Below are positions 36,032 through 44,933 of a stretch of 64,000 nucleotides of DNA, one piece after another (positions within the stretch are counted from its first letter, which is position 1; every line of letters begins with the position of its first letter). The stretch lies in contig NZ_BAABHS010000026.1 in NCBI RefSeq assembly GCF_039542225.1, forward strand, positions 46,773-110,772. The letters run 5' to 3'. Source of the DNA: Yinghuangia aomiensis (GTDB taxonomy: Bacteria; Actinomycetota; Actinomycetes; Streptomycetales; Streptomycetaceae). The notes beneath the pieces were generated by a model that did not search any database, was not told the DNA's origin, and saw only the letters and a list, made by a program, of their open reading frames with translations. A program made the position numbers and the translations under genes.

Positions 36032-37632
36032 GCCCGACCACGCGGGCGGAGCGAGCCCGCATGCCGCTCGCCAAGGAGGTTGTGCGGGCCGCTGCGCTCG
36101 AACACGGGGTGTGCATCCGCCCGATCGCGCTGCGGCGCACGGACGTGGTGACCGGTCAGATTGAGATCATCGACGTTCCGTGTGGGGCGACGCTGGCGAG
36201 CGTCTGCCCGACCTGTGCGGAGCGCAAGCGGCAGCTTCGGATGGCGCAGTGCCGTGAGGGATGGCACCTGACCGAGGAACCGGCCCTCGACGCGGACGAA
36301 CCCAACGACTGGCAGCGCGCCTTGGTCGAAATCCGCGCGGACGTCACCAAGGAACACGACGCGGCCGGCGGCCCGGAACGCGAACAGCTCGCCGCGGACC
36401 TGGCGGCGCTCGATGACGAGATCACCCGCGCCGGGGTGCGGGGCAACGTCGACCCGGACAAGCCCAACCGGCGGACCCGTTCCACCCGGCGCCGCCAGGA
36501 CGTGGCGGACCTGCCCCGGCGTCCGGTCGAAGCTCGGACGGTCGGCAAGGCGTACACGGGCCCGGATGGGAAGACCTTCCGGCCCTCGTTGTTCGTCACG
36601 CTCACCCTGCCGTCGTACGGCCGGGTCCGCTCGGACGGGACACCCGTCGACCCGACGACGTACGACTACCGGCGCGCTGCTCGTGACGCGCTGCACTTCT
36701 CGAAGCTGGTGGACCGGTTCATTCAGAACCTGCGGCGCCTGGTCGGCTTCGACGTTCAGTACTTCGCCGCGGTCGAACCCCAACGGCGGCTTGCTCCGCA
36801 TGTCCACCTGGCGATCCGGGGCACGGTCTCCCGAACCGAACTCCGTCAGGTCGCCGCGGCGACGTATCAACAGGTCTGGTGGCCGCAGTGCGACGAACCG
36901 GCCTACGGCGACGACGCGGCGCCGGTGTGGGATGCGGATCTCGGCGCCTACGTCGACCCGGACACCGGGGCCCCATTGGCGACCTGGGATGAAGCCTTGG
37001 ATGACCTCGATGCGGACCCGGCAGCGGAACCCGTGCACGTGGCCCGGTTCGGCGTCCAGGTCGACGCGAAAGGCGTCCTCGTCGGCTCCGACGACGCCAA
37101 GCGCTGCATCCGGTACCTGGCGAAGTACCTCAACAAGTCGGCTCACGAGTGCCATGAACCGGCGGGCGACACCGAACGGGCGCACGTCGACCGGCTCATG
37201 GATGAACTGCGCTACGAGCCGTGCTCGCCCGGGTGCGCGAACTGGCTCCGCTACGGCGTGCAGCCCAAGAACGCCCGCGCCAGCATGCGACCCGGCCACT
37301 GCAAAGCCAAGGCCCACCGCCGAACCCATCTCGGCTACGGCGGCCGACGGGTCCTCGTCTCGCGCAAGTGGTCCGGCAAGACCCTCGCGGATCACAAGCA
37401 CGAACGGCGGGCCTGGGTTCTCGATCTCCTCGGCGAGATGGACGGCGGTACCGACCCGGATCGCTACATGTGGGAGCACGTCCGACCGAGTGACCCGGAC
37501 GTGCCCTCGATCTCCCATCGCCTCCTCCGTGCGGTCGCCGAACGGGTCCGCTGGCGCGGGGCCCTCGACGCGGCCAAGGCGCGCGCCGACGGACAGCTCG
37601 GAGATTCGGCAATCACGGGGAGGGCCGCATGA
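36028..37632 (+). CDS. Replication initiator, RepSA type (HUH rolling circle)
   Basis: 534 residues from GTG 36028, which overlaps the previous stop; an in-frame ATG at 35998 is less likely. The HUH motif is RLAPHVHLAIRG (His-x-His), and the tyrosine motif is RCIRYLAKYLNKS. CPTCAERKRQLR near the N-terminus and CSPGCANWLRYGVQPKNARASMRPGHC later look like metal-binding parts. RepSA proteins nick a double-strand origin, usually located near or within the gene, and start rolling-circle replication of the excised circle. Confidence 0.88.
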   Translation: MSPTTRAERARMPLAKEVVRAAALEHGVCIRPIALRRTDVVTGQIEIIDVPCGATLASVCPTCAERKRQLRMAQCREGWHLTEEPALDADEPNDWQRALVEIRADVTKEHDAAGGPEREQLAADLAALDDEITRAGVRGNVDPDKPNRRTRSTRRRQDVADLPRRPVEARTVGKAYTGPDGKTFRPSLFVTLTLPSYGRVRSDGTPVDPTTYDYRRAARDALHFSKLVDRFIQNLRRLVGFDVQYFAAVEPQRRLAPHVHLAIRGTVSRTELRQVAAATYQQVWWPQCDEPAYGDDAAPVWDADLGAYVDPDTGAPLATWDEALDDLDADPAAEPVHVARFGVQVDAKGVLVGSDDAKRCIRYLAKYLNKSAHECHEPAGDTERAHVDRLMDELRYEPCSPGCANWLRYGVQPKNARASMRPGHCKAKAHRRTHLGYGGRRVLVSRKWSGKTLADHKHERRAWVLDLLGEMDGGTDPDRYMWEHVRPSDPDVPSISHRLLRAVAERVRWRGALDAAKARADGQLGDSAITGRAA

Positions 37633-37847
37633 CGGCAAAGGCGAAGGTGATGGGGCCGCTGTTGACGGTCCCGCAGGTCGCCGAACGGCTGAACGTAGGG
37701 GAGCGCTTCGTCCGGCGGCTGATCGCTGAGCGACGCATCACGTTCGTGCGCGTCGGGCGACACGTTCGGATCGAGCAAGCGGCCGTTGACGCGTACATCG
37801 CGTCCGGCGTGGTCGAGATGGTCATCGTTCGGGGGAGGGCCGCGTAA
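37629..37847 (+). CDS. xis: Excisionase
   Basis: 72 residues with a MerR/HTH_17-type winged helix: LLTVPQVAERLNVGERFVRRLIAERRITFVRVGRHVRIEQAAVDAYI. ATGA overlaps with both rep and int put all three in one transcript, as in pSAM2. Confidence 0.9.
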   Translation: MTAKAKVMGPLLTVPQVAERLNVGERFVRRLIAERRITFVRVGRHVRIEQAAVDAYIASGVVEMVIVRGRAA

Positions 37848-39106
37848 TGGCGAACAACAAGGGCAACCGGCGTCGCTTCGGGGCCGTTCGCAAGCTGCCC
37901 TCCGGGCGCTACCAGGCGCGGTACCCCAGGCCGGACGGTCAGATGCGTCCCGCCGACAAGACCTTCCCGGACAAGACGACGGCCGAACGGTGGTTGGTCC
38001 GCAAGGAAGCCGAGATCCTCGAAGGTCGTTGGCGCGACCCGGATGACGGCAAGCTGACGGTTGAGCAATGGGGCGAGCGCTGGTTCGCGGCGGCCAGTCC
38101 GGAACTGAAGCCCAAGACCCGCGCCTTGTACTCGGGCCTGATCCGGCTGTGGATCAACCCGCGTCTCGGCTCGTACCTCGTCCGCGACGTTCGGCCCATC
38201 ACGGTCGCGGAGTGGATCGCGGGCCTGCACAAGGCCAAGTTGAGCGCGTCGCGGATCCGGACCGCGTACCGGGTGTTCGCCCAGATCATGCAATCCGCGG
38301 CCGATAACGACCTGATTTCCATGACGCCGTGCCGCGGGATCAAGCTCCCTCGCCTCCCGGAACCTGAGCCGCGCATCCTGACCGACGCGGAGGTCGAGCG
38401 CCTCGTCTCGGCAACGAACGCGCCGCACGACCTCCTGGTCAAGCTGCTCGTCTTCGCCGGCCTCCGCATCGGGGAAGCCTTCGCGCTGCGGCGCTCCGAC
38501 GTCGACGTTGACGGCGGCTGCATCACCGTTGACGAGTCGCTCGCCGAGATCTCCGGCAAACAGATCTTCGACACCCCGAAGAACCACCAAGTCCGCCGGA
38601 TCACGCTCCCGGCCTTCCTTGTCCGGGAGCTGGGAACGCACCTCGACCGTAACGTCGGCAAGGCTGGTTCAGCCCTGCTCTTCGTCGGCCGAACCGGCAA
38701 GGCACTGCATTACAACGCCTGGCGTACGGCCCACTTCGACCCGGCGGTCGAGCGTGCTGGGCTGAAGGACGTCACGCCGCACGCGCTTCGGGCGACGCAT
38801 GCCACCTGGGTGGCGGACCGGCACGGGGTGATGGCGGCGGCGGCACGCCTCGGCCACTCGAACGCGAGCGTGACGACGCGGCACTACGCTCGGGCTGTCG
38901 ACGGTCGAGACGCCGAGATCGCCAAGAAGCTGGATGCGGAGCACACTCGCATGCTGGCTGCGGACTACTGCGGTGACCCGCAAGCCGTTCCTGATGAGGT
39001 TCGCAGTGGTCATAAAGACGGTGAACAGCAGAATGAACGCCATCTGGCACAGAACTGGCACGACGACGATGATGGCGGCGCGGCCGGGGCACTGGTACCC
39101 GTCTGA
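37847..39106 (+). CDS. int: Tyrosine integrase of element 1
   Basis: 419 residues. N-terminal AP2-like DNA-binding start (GAVRKLPSGRYQARYPRPDGQ), a SAM-like core-binding domain (about 75-170), and a catalytic domain with Arg in FAGLRIGEAFALRRSDVD, Lys in the hairpin, HALRATHATWVADRHG, LGHSNASVTTRHYARA (His and nucleophile Tyr). It ends 40 bp before the middle att, facing it. The last 60 residues form an acidic, unconserved tail. Confidence 0.93.
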   Translation: MANNKGNRRRFGAVRKLPSGRYQARYPRPDGQMRPADKTFPDKTTAERWLVRKEAEILEGRWRDPDDGKLTVEQWGERWFAAASPELKPKTRALYSGLIRLWINPRLGSYLVRDVRPITVAEWIAGLHKAKLSASRIRTAYRVFAQIMQSAADNDLISMTPCRGIKLPRLPEPEPRILTDAEVERLVSATNAPHDLLVKLLVFAGLRIGEAFALRRSDVDVDGGCITVDESLAEISGKQIFDTPKNHQVRRITLPAFLVRELGTHLDRNVGKAGSALLFVGRTGKALHYNAWRTAHFDPAVERAGLKDVTPHALRATHATWVADRHGVMAAAARLGHSNASVTTRHYARAVDGRDAEIAKKLDAEHTRMLAADYCGDPQAVPDEVRSGHKDGEQQNERHLAQNWHDDDDGGAAGALVPV

Positions 39107-39146
39107 TCTGCACCCGAGCACAGACCAACCGAGATCGTCTTTCAGT

Positions 39147-39225
39147 CTGTAAATCTGTCGGCTGATGCCTACGCAGGTTCGAACCCTGCACCCGCCACCC
39201 CTTACGAAACAGCCTCTGACCAGCA
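39147..39225 (+). repeat. Middle att core copy 2 (79 bp)
   Basis: Same 79 bp as 25922-26000. It is the junction of the two elements: int of element 1 ends 40 bp to the left, int of element 2 ends 228 bp to the right. Only the tRNA 3' half is present here, so no tRNA is made. Confidence 0.92.
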
Positions 39226-39243
39226 TGTTCGCGGTCAGAGGCT
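39211..39243 (+). terminator. Terminator at the middle att
   Basis: AGCCTCTGACC (core) pairs perfectly with GGTCAGAGGCT (39233-39243) around an 11-nt loop, then CTTTCGTTT. The right arm differs from that at attL, so each element brings its own. Confidence 0.7.
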
Positions 39244-39452
39244 CTTTCGTTTCCGGCATGTTGAGGGCCTATCCGAGATGGGTGGCTTGTCTCACTTTGT
39301 CTCACCGTTTTCCACAGGTGGATCAAGGTCTGTGGAACATACGTGGAATGCGAGCAGAGCGTCAGGCGCCCGATCGCTGGTCAGCTCGGTGCCTAAGTGG
39401 TCTTCCGGAAGACCACCATCCCGTACGGGCTCGTGACGTTCCGGAAGGCGTC

Positions 39453-40832
39453 TTATGCCTCTCCAGCGCGCCACTGCTTCATCGCGTCAGCGATTCGTCG
39501 GTTCGCCTGGTCCACGACGCCGAGCATGCACTTGGCGTAGACCCGCAGCAGCACGTTGACGCTGTGGCCGGCGCGCCGCGCGACCTCCATGGGGTCGACG
39601 CCGGAGTTCAACCACAGCGACACGCACGCGTGGCGCAGGTCGTATGGACGCTTGGCGAGCGGCGAGCCTTGCTGGTCAGACGTGAGGGCGTGCTTGCGTG
39701 CAGTCGCCCACACCTCGCCGTAGCCGCTCTCTTGCACGAGCCCGCCCCGGGCGGTGCGGAACAGTCGACCGTCGGGCGCGGTCCCATGCAGGTAGATGTG
39801 CCACCGCAGCATGGCAACCAGCTCAGGCGGGATGGGGACCGGTCGCGTGGCCTTCTTCGCGCGGCCCTTGAGTGTCCGCTTGTCGTGCGACTGCCGGTCG
39901 TCGGTCCACATCTTCCCGACACGCGGCCGCGACTCGCGGAGGTTGAGCGTGCCCCACCCGCGTTTCGGCAGCACGCAGTCACCCTTCATCAGCCACACGA
40001 CCTCGGCCGGACGCATGGCCGCGTGGTACATGCACCCGAAGAACGCCGCCAAGTGCCGACCCCGCGCGCTCTGCGCGTACACGGCGTGAAGCAGGGCGTC
40101 CGCTTGGCGGGGGTTGACCACGCTTGCAGGCTCGACCTGTTCAGCAGTCTTCGGGGCCGTCCATTGCACGGCACTCAGCGGGTTCGCAGTCAGCCTCCGC
40201 AGTTCCACGGCAAACCCAAGCGCGTTGTGGAAAATCGCGCGCTTGCGCTGGACGGTGGAGGCGGCCGCCGAGCCGCCGTCGAGCCGCTTCGTGAACGCCG
40301 TCAGGACCTTCCGAATGATCAGGGGGTCGTCGAGGGCGCTCATCGGGAGGGCATGTTTCTCAACCCATCGGAGCGTCTCGGCGACGTCCTCAGGCGGTTC
40401 CTCGTCCCAGCGGTGGAGGTTGAAAGCCCAGCCGTAGAGCGCGAGTCGGAGCGCTTCGGCGGAGGGTTTGCCTCGACCATGGCCCAGCAATGCCGGCGTC
40501 GCCGTGGCGAGCGCATCAGCCCACGTTGTACGGGTCTTCGCCGGGGCATCAGGCCACTTCATCTCGACGTAGTCCCGGGCGTGGCGATACCACGAGACGT
40601 CGTCGAGAGCGCGAGCCTCCGGCATCGGTAGACCGGACGTCTCGTCGAACGCAGTCCCGTCCTGCACGTACTTCATCAACTCGGCGCGACGGTTGTCCGC
40701 GAGCCCCTTCGTCTTGAAGGATTTCGAGAACGGGGTGTCGCCGACTTTCCAACGGACTTCGTACACCGTGCCTTTCGCGCGCGGGTGCACGCGCATTTCC
40801 CAGATTCGGACCTTGAATGTCGGCTTCAGCAA
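39453..40832 (-). CDS. int: Tyrosine integrase of element 2
   Basis: 459 residues, unrelated at the N-terminus to the element-1 enzyme. Catalytic residues: Arg in CMYHAAMRPAEVVWL, the RPYDLRHACVSLWLNSGVDPMEVARRAGHSVNVLLRVYAKC stretch with His-x-x-Arg, the second His and the Tyr. The N-terminal third holds an AP2-like strand region (TVYEVRWKVGDTPFSKSFKTKG) and a core-binding domain. Reads towards the middle att. A strong hairpin separates it from xis. Confidence 0.92.
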   Translation of the reverse strand: MLKPTFKVRIWEMRVHPRAKGTVYEVRWKVGDTPFSKSFKTKGLADNRRAELMKYVQDGTAFDETSGLPMPEARALDDVSWYRHARDYVEMKWPDAPAKTRTTWADALATATPALLGHGRGKPSAEALRLALYGWAFNLHRWDEEPPEDVAETLRWVEKHALPMSALDDPLIIRKVLTAFTKRLDGGSAAASTVQRKRAIFHNALGFAVELRRLTANPLSAVQWTAPKTAEQVEPASVVNPRQADALLHAVYAQSARGRHLAAFFGCMYHAAMRPAEVVWLMKGDCVLPKRGWGTLNLRESRPRVGKMWTDDRQSHDKRTLKGRAKKATRPVPIPPELVAMLRWHIYLHGTAPDGRLFRTARGGLVQESGYGEVWATARKHALTSDQQGSPLAKRPYDLRHACVSLWLNSGVDPMEVARRAGHSVNVLLRVYAKCMLGVVDQANRRIADAMKQWRAGEA

Positions 40833-40851
40833 GACTCGTCTCCCATGGGTC

Positions 40852-40884
40852 GGGCCCGGTACGGATGTGCTCCGTACCGGGCCC
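40852..40884 (-). terminator. Hairpin between xis and int of element 2
   Basis: A perfect 14-bp stem, GGGCCCGGTACGGA / TCCGTACCGGGCCC, 5-nt loop, just after xis and 20 nt before the int start. It could keep int expression low when xis is transcribed; there is no T-run. Confidence 0.65.
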
Positions 40885-40904
40885 GTGTGGTGTCGTGCGG
40901 GTTG

Positions 40905-41084
40905 TCAGTCGGCGAGTGCCGCCCACCACGCGTCCAAGTCCACCTGCCGAATGCGGAGTTGACCGTTCGGCAGCTTCTTGAACTTCGGGGCGGTGCCCTT
41001 GGCGCGCATGCGGTAGTACGACGCTCGGGAGATGCCCAGCTCCGTCAGCAGCTCGGGCAGCTTCATCGTCCTGGGGCGACTCAT
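40905..41084 (-). CDS. xis: Excisionase-type DNA-binding protein
   Basis: 59 residues: MKLPELLTELGISRASYYRMRAKGTAPKFKKLPNGQLRIRQVDLDAWWAAL, an AlpA/MerR-like winged helix. ATG 41084 has GGAG 7 nt upstream. Located next to int, with the iteron array directly upstream. Confidence 0.85.
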   Translation of the reverse strand: MSRPRTMKLPELLTELGISRASYYRMRAKGTAPKFKKLPNGQLRIRQVDLDAWWAALAD

Positions 41085-41135
41085 CAACCACTCCTGTGGC
41101 GGGTATGGCAGGGGCGCGGCCCCCGCTTCTGAGGT

Positions 41136-41339
41136 CCGCTACATCCGCTACATCTGCTACATCGCAGGTCAGAGGCATGATCGATGTAGCAGATGGGTGC
41201 GGATGTAGCGGATGAATGCGCTACGAGACCTCGCCGCGCGTGTAGCGGATGGCGCGGCGTGTAGCAGATGAGGTGGGGCTGTCCGCTACATCGATCACGG
41301 GCTTGACCTGCGATGTAGCGGACGTAGCGGATGTAGCGC
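41136..41339. repeat. Iteron array, candidate replication origin of element 2
   Basis: Eleven copies of GATGTAGCGG or near variants fill the gap between the DUF3631 ATPase and xis. Three head-to-tail copies at 9-bp period face left (41136-41163), three at the same period face right (41312-41339), and five lie between (41183, 41202, 41240, 41259 forward; 41283 reverse). The near-symmetric layout beside a primase/helicase pair fits an origin bound by a replication protein; an operator cluster for xis is the alternative. Confidence 0.75.
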
Positions 41340-41342
41340 TTC

Positions 41343-42503
41343 TCAGGAGAGGGGCGGGCAGTACCGCGCCCATGCGTCGGACAGGTCGCTCGCGTAGTAG
41401 CCGCGGACGACCATCCCGGATGTGGTGCGGATGTTTCGCGCAATGATCGGGGAGTTGTCGGCTGTGACGTACTCCTTGAGCCAACGGGCGAGCCCGCGGG
41501 CGTCGAGGGGGCGTCCGTCCATGTCGCCCCACGGCGCGTCGTCCATGGCGGTCAACGCGCTGATGATGCTTGCGGTGGGCATGCGGTCGGCTCCGTCAAA
41601 CACGGTGTCGCGCAGGTCAGTCAGCAGCCGGATCCCCACTGAGCCTTTGTCGTTGGCCGCGCTCGCGGTCACCAATTCCAGGCAGGCGGCGCGGGCCCGT
41701 TCGGGCCAGTCCCCGCCAGCAGCGTCCGCAACCGCAATGAGCGGTTCCCAGACATCGGCCGGACGGTCAATGACGCCCTCGGGCATCACGGGCCATGCCT
41801 CCGCGACTTGCTCACGAACGGTGTCGGCCCACTCAGCCAAGCGGCCGCGCAGTGCATGTCCCTCCGCGGTGTGGAGTCGGTCCCGGAACGGCTCGACGTG
41901 CTCGTTCGGTGCGCGTCGGCGCATGCGGATGATGACCGAGCGGGTCAGCACCGTGTCAGGCAGGGAGCCGAGCCCGGCGAGTGCGACCGCGCAGAAGCAC
42001 CGGAACTGCACCACGGTCACGTTTCCGCCTTCTCCGGTGCACCGCGGGATGACGCCGGCGCGCTTGTGGCCAGCGTTCAACCACCCGCGCAGTTCCTCAT
42101 TTCCGCTGGCCTTGGGCCCGTACACGGCGTCGACTTCATCGAAGAGCACGGTGGGACGCTCGCCGAGGTCCACGCCGACCGAGCGGAACAGCGCGGCCGC
42201 AGACGGGGTGACGACAGGCATTGCCCGAGGAACGAGCGTCTCCACGATCTCCAGCGCCCGCGACTTCCCCGACCCTGGCTCGGGTGAGAGGAAAGCAAGC
42301 CGCGGTGTAGACCCAAAGCAGTCCAGCAAATGCGCGTGCGCGTCCCACAACGTCACGGCCACGTAGGCCGCTTCCAGCGGGAACACGTTGAATCGACGAT
42401 GGAAGGCCTCGACCTCATCAAGCACGGCGGAGCCGTCGACTCGCGGTCCGGTGTCCACGGGAGGAAGAGCGCTCTTAAGGGGCGGGGTATTGGGCTCGGT
42501 CAC
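41343..42503 (-). CDS. DUF3631-type ATPase (replicative helicase-like)
   Basis: 386 residues. Walker A FLSPEPGSGKSRALEIV (about 73-89), Walker B PTVLFDEVDAVYG, then the DUF3631 region VWEPLIAVADAAGGDWPERARAACLEL and a C-terminal winged-helix-like end (LARWLKEYVTADNSP). Such proteins follow prim-pol genes in AICEs and actinophages and probably unwind the origin. It overlaps the prim-pol stop (ATGA). Confidence 0.85.
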   Translation of the reverse strand: MTEPNTPPLKSALPPVDTGPRVDGSAVLDEVEAFHRRFNVFPLEAAYVAVTLWDAHAHLLDCFGSTPRLAFLSPEPGSGKSRALEIVETLVPRAMPVVTPSAAALFRSVGVDLGERPTVLFDEVDAVYGPKASGNEELRGWLNAGHKRAGVIPRCTGEGGNVTVVQFRCFCAVALAGLGSLPDTVLTRSVIIRMRRRAPNEHVEPFRDRLHTAEGHALRGRLAEWADTVREQVAEAWPVMPEGVIDRPADVWEPLIAVADAAGGDWPERARAACLELVTASAANDKGSVGIRLLTDLRDTVFDGADRMPTASIISALTAMDDAPWGDMDGRPLDARGLARWLKEYVTADNSPIIARNIRTTSGMVVRGYYASDLSDAWARYCPPLS

Positions 42504-43540
42504 GCCGCCCCCTTGCGGTTGTTGCGGATCGACCAGTCAAGCGCGCTTCGGAGGGACGGAATGCTCTCGGCGTCAGACAGCCCGGCTGCCGCCGCTGCCT
42601 CCTTAAGAGCGTCTTCCACCACTGCGCGCGGGATGTCGTCGGATACGACGAGCCGTCCCAAAGCCCGCGCGGCCCGGACAAGCGCGGTGTTACGGGTGCC
42701 TTCGGGCGCGTTCGCCACGTTGGCCGTCTCGTTGCGCAAGGCCGTCGCCGCGTAGGCGGACGCAACACGCACCGCGCCAAGAGCCACAGGCCCTCGGACG
42801 GGCCCGGGAACGGGCTGCAGGATGCCCAGCAGCCATGCCGGGAGCGGCGCCACGTCGACGTCTCGCGCGACCGTGTACGGACGGCCGTCGACAACGCTGC
42901 CAGCGGCAATCACGTAGCCCCGTCGGGCCCGGGTGTCGACCTTCCACCCGAGCTTTTCGACCGTGCTCGGCAGTGCCGGTCCGGGCGGTGCAGCGAAGTA
43001 CAGGTGCATGCCGCCGGATCGGGTGGTGACGGCGAATGTCCGGTCCGGGAAGGGCTGTCCCGCGTTCTTCGCCAAGGCCGTGAGCACGTCGGCGCCGTGG
43101 CGGACGTTCAGGCCCGACCACGGCTCCTTCTTCGGCTTGTCCTCGGCGTGCTTGGGCATGTCGAGGTCCACGACAACCAAGCGGCTCGGCTCGGTCACGA
43201 TGCCGATGTTGAACGGCGCGCGTTCCCAGTGACGCGCGATCAGCGCGCGGTCGGTGCTCGCCCGGTCGGGCCAGTCACGGATTGCCGGTTCCTTGCCGCC
43301 GGGCACGAGCGGGACAACGTGCCACCCCCGCGCTGCCCACGCGAGAGCGGCCGCTTTGAACGGGTTGCGGTCCGCGACCGCTTCCGTCGGGCGCTTGGCT
43401 TCGTCGAGGGCGGCCTCGGCACACAGCTTGTGCGAGTGCCGACGATCGTCGTCGAGGAGGTTCGTCGGCCGGCCGCAGTGCACACACGGCGCGGGACGGC
43501 CCGACCAATGCGAGTTGTCGCGCCAATTGAGTGAGGTCAT
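42500..43540 (-). CDS. Bifunctional DNA primase/polymerase (prim-pol)
   Basis: 346 residues. A Cys-rich start (CVHCGRPTNLLDDDRRHSHKLC) may bind zinc. The prim-pol domain shows LAWAARGWHVVPLVPGGKEP, NIGIVTEPSRLVVVDLDMPKH with the acidic motif, TTRSGGMHLYFAAP and TRARRGYVIAAGSVVDGRPY. The C-terminal part is a helical PriCT-like domain. It should prime and perhaps extend DNA at the element origin with the ATPase next door. Confidence 0.9.
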   Translation of the reverse strand: MTSLNWRDNSHWSGRPAPCVHCGRPTNLLDDDRRHSHKLCAEAALDEAKRPTEAVADRNPFKAAALAWAARGWHVVPLVPGGKEPAIRDWPDRASTDRALIARHWERAPFNIGIVTEPSRLVVVDLDMPKHAEDKPKKEPWSGLNVRHGADVLTALAKNAGQPFPDRTFAVTTRSGGMHLYFAAPPGPALPSTVEKLGWKVDTRARRGYVIAAGSVVDGRPYTVARDVDVAPLPAWLLGILQPVPGPVRGPVALGAVRVASAYAATALRNETANVANAPEGTRNTALVRAARALGRLVVSDDIPRAVVEDALKEAAAAAGLSDAESIPSLRSALDWSIRNNRKGAA

Positions 43541-43552
43541 GTCCGCTTCCCC

Positions 43553-44236
43553 TCACGCGGCCAGGACGGACATCGCGAAATACGCCGCGACGGCACGTCC
43601 GATGTGGTGGGTGTATGCGGGCGGGATGGCTTCGGCGAGTTCGCGCCGGACGTTCGTCCAGTCGATGCCCATGGCGGTCTGCCATTGGGCAACGGTGCCT
43701 TTGCCGCCGCCTTCGCCGTAGACCGCGAAGTACGGGCCCTCGAACCATTCGCCGTGCCGCATCCCGGCGACGCGGCCGCGGTGCTTGCGGTGCGCCGGTT
43801 GCGGGACGGACAGGCCGTGAATTTCAAAGAGCCGGTGTCGGATGACGGCGAGTCCGAACATCTCGCCGCACAGGCGCAGGTCTCGGCGCAGTTCGGCGCC
43901 GGCGACGTTCTCGATGACGAACGGCACCCGGGCCGCGGTGAGCACGTCACGGGTCGGGCCGATCAGTCGCGGGTAGGTGCGGCCTTTGTTGGTGCCTTTC
44001 GTCAGCGCGCACGCGTCCTGGCAGGGTGGGGAGGCGTGGACGAAGTCGAAGAGGTGCGCGTTCGCGGCGGCGTATTCGATCGCGTCCGCCTGCACGAACA
44101 CATCGCCGCAGTAGTTCGGTTGCGGGGCGATGTCCACGCCGGTCACGTGGAACCCGGCGAGTTGGTAGCCGCGTGCGGCGCCGCCGGCGCAGCAGAACAG
44201 GTCCAGCACTCGCGGCCGGACGTCGGGTCGGTGCAT
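43553..44236 (-). CDS. DNA (cytosine-5) methyltransferase, short
   Basis: 227 residues from ATG 44236 (GGAG 8 nt upstream). SAM motif VLDLFCCAGGAARGYQLAGFHVTGVDI, catalytic motif IV HASPPCQDACALTKG and motif VI PFVIENVAGAEL are complete. The target-recognition region is small (RHRLFEIHGLSVPQPAHRKHRGRVAG). The length fits phage- and AICE-type orphan methylases. No cognate restriction gene is adjacent; target sequence unknown. It may protect the element against host restriction. Confidence 0.9.
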   Translation of the reverse strand: MHRPDVRPRVLDLFCCAGGAARGYQLAGFHVTGVDIAPQPNYCGDVFVQADAIEYAAANAHLFDFVHASPPCQDACALTKGTNKGRTYPRLIGPTRDVLTAARVPFVIENVAGAELRRDLRLCGEMFGLAVIRHRLFEIHGLSVPQPAHRKHRGRVAGMRHGEWFEGPYFAVYGEGGGKGTVAQWQTAMGIDWTNVRRELAEAIPPAYTHHIGRAVAAYFAMSVLAA

Positions 44237-44278
44237 GCTGAAGGTCTCCGATCTGCCCCGTGAGGGGCGGGTAAGAGA

Positions 44279-44322
44279 CCCGGGGCGCCCGCTTCCGCCA
44301 AGAAGAGTTCGGGCGCCCCGGG
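44279..44322 (-). terminator. Terminator after ssb
   Basis: A perfect 13-bp stem (CCCGGGGCGCCCG / CGGGCGCCCCGGG) with an 18-nt loop, starting 6 nt past the ssb stop on the minus strand. Confidence 0.65.
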
Positions 44323-44328
44323 GCGTGT

Positions 44329-44814
44329 TCAGAACGGCGGGTTGTCCTCGGCGGCGCCCGTCTTCGCGGGAGCCCAGCCGTCGCCCGGGCCGTTGGCCCA
44401 CGGGTCGTCGCTCGTGCTGCTGTTGCGCGGCGTGCCGTTGCTGCGGTTGGCCTTGGTGAGGGTGGCGGTCGCCCACGTCAGCGACGGGCCGATGTCCTCC
44501 AGTTCGAGGACGACGCGGGAGCGGACCTCACCGGACGTCTCGTCCTTCCAGCGGTGCGTGCGAACGGTGCCGGTCGCGATGACGCGGTCGCCCTTGTGCA
44601 GGGACTCGGCCACATGCTCGCCGAGGGCACGCCACGCGGTGGTGTCCCAGAACGTCGTCTCGCCGTCGCTCCACTGGTTCGACTGCTGGTCGAACTTGCG
44701 CGGGGTGACCGCGATGGAGAACCGGGCGAAGAACGCGCCCGAGGCCGTGAAGCCCGCGTCCGGGTCCCGCGTGAGGTTGCCGGTCACGGTGATGTGCGTC
44801 GAGTTCGTGCCCAC
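44329..44814 (-). CDS. ssb: Single-stranded DNA-binding protein
   Basis: 161 residues. OB fold with ITVTGNLTRDPDAGFTASGAFFARFSIAVTPR, TTAWRALGEHVAESLHKGDRVIATGTVRTHRWKDETSGEVRSRVVLELEDIGPSL, a Gly/Asn/Ser linker and the acidic tip EDNPPF that recruits partner proteins. Element-specific SSB, likely working with the prim-pol. Confidence 0.93.
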   Translation of the reverse strand: MGTNSTHITVTGNLTRDPDAGFTASGAFFARFSIAVTPRKFDQQSNQWSDGETTFWDTTAWRALGEHVAESLHKGDRVIATGTVRTHRWKDETSGEVRSRVVLELEDIGPSLTWATATLTKANRSNGTPRNSSTSDDPWANGPGDGWAPAKTGAAEDNPPF

Positions 44815-44888
44815 GATGCTGACTCCTTGTCAGTCGTCGGTGTGCTCGGATGCGATGCGGGAGGGCAGTCCTTCCGGCCGTCCCCCGC

Positions 44889-44918
44889 GGCCCCGGAAGC
44901 CAACGGGCTTCCGGGGCC
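44889..44918 (-). terminator. Terminator after the PP-loop gene
   Basis: GGCCCCGGAAGCC / GGCTTCCGGGGCC is a perfect 13-bp stem with a 4-nt loop, 16 nt beyond the stop of the gene at 44934. Confidence 0.7.
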
Positions 44919-44933
44919 ACGGCGAGCGGCGGG

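Noticed and set aside
39147..39225. A second and third tRNA-Tyr gene at the other att copies
   Set aside because: Only the 3' half is present; the acceptor 5' strand and D arm are missing at both 39147 and 58971.
41136..41339. CRISPR-like array
   Set aside because: The repeat unit is about 10 bp, occurs in both orientations and lacks regular spacers, so iterons fit better.
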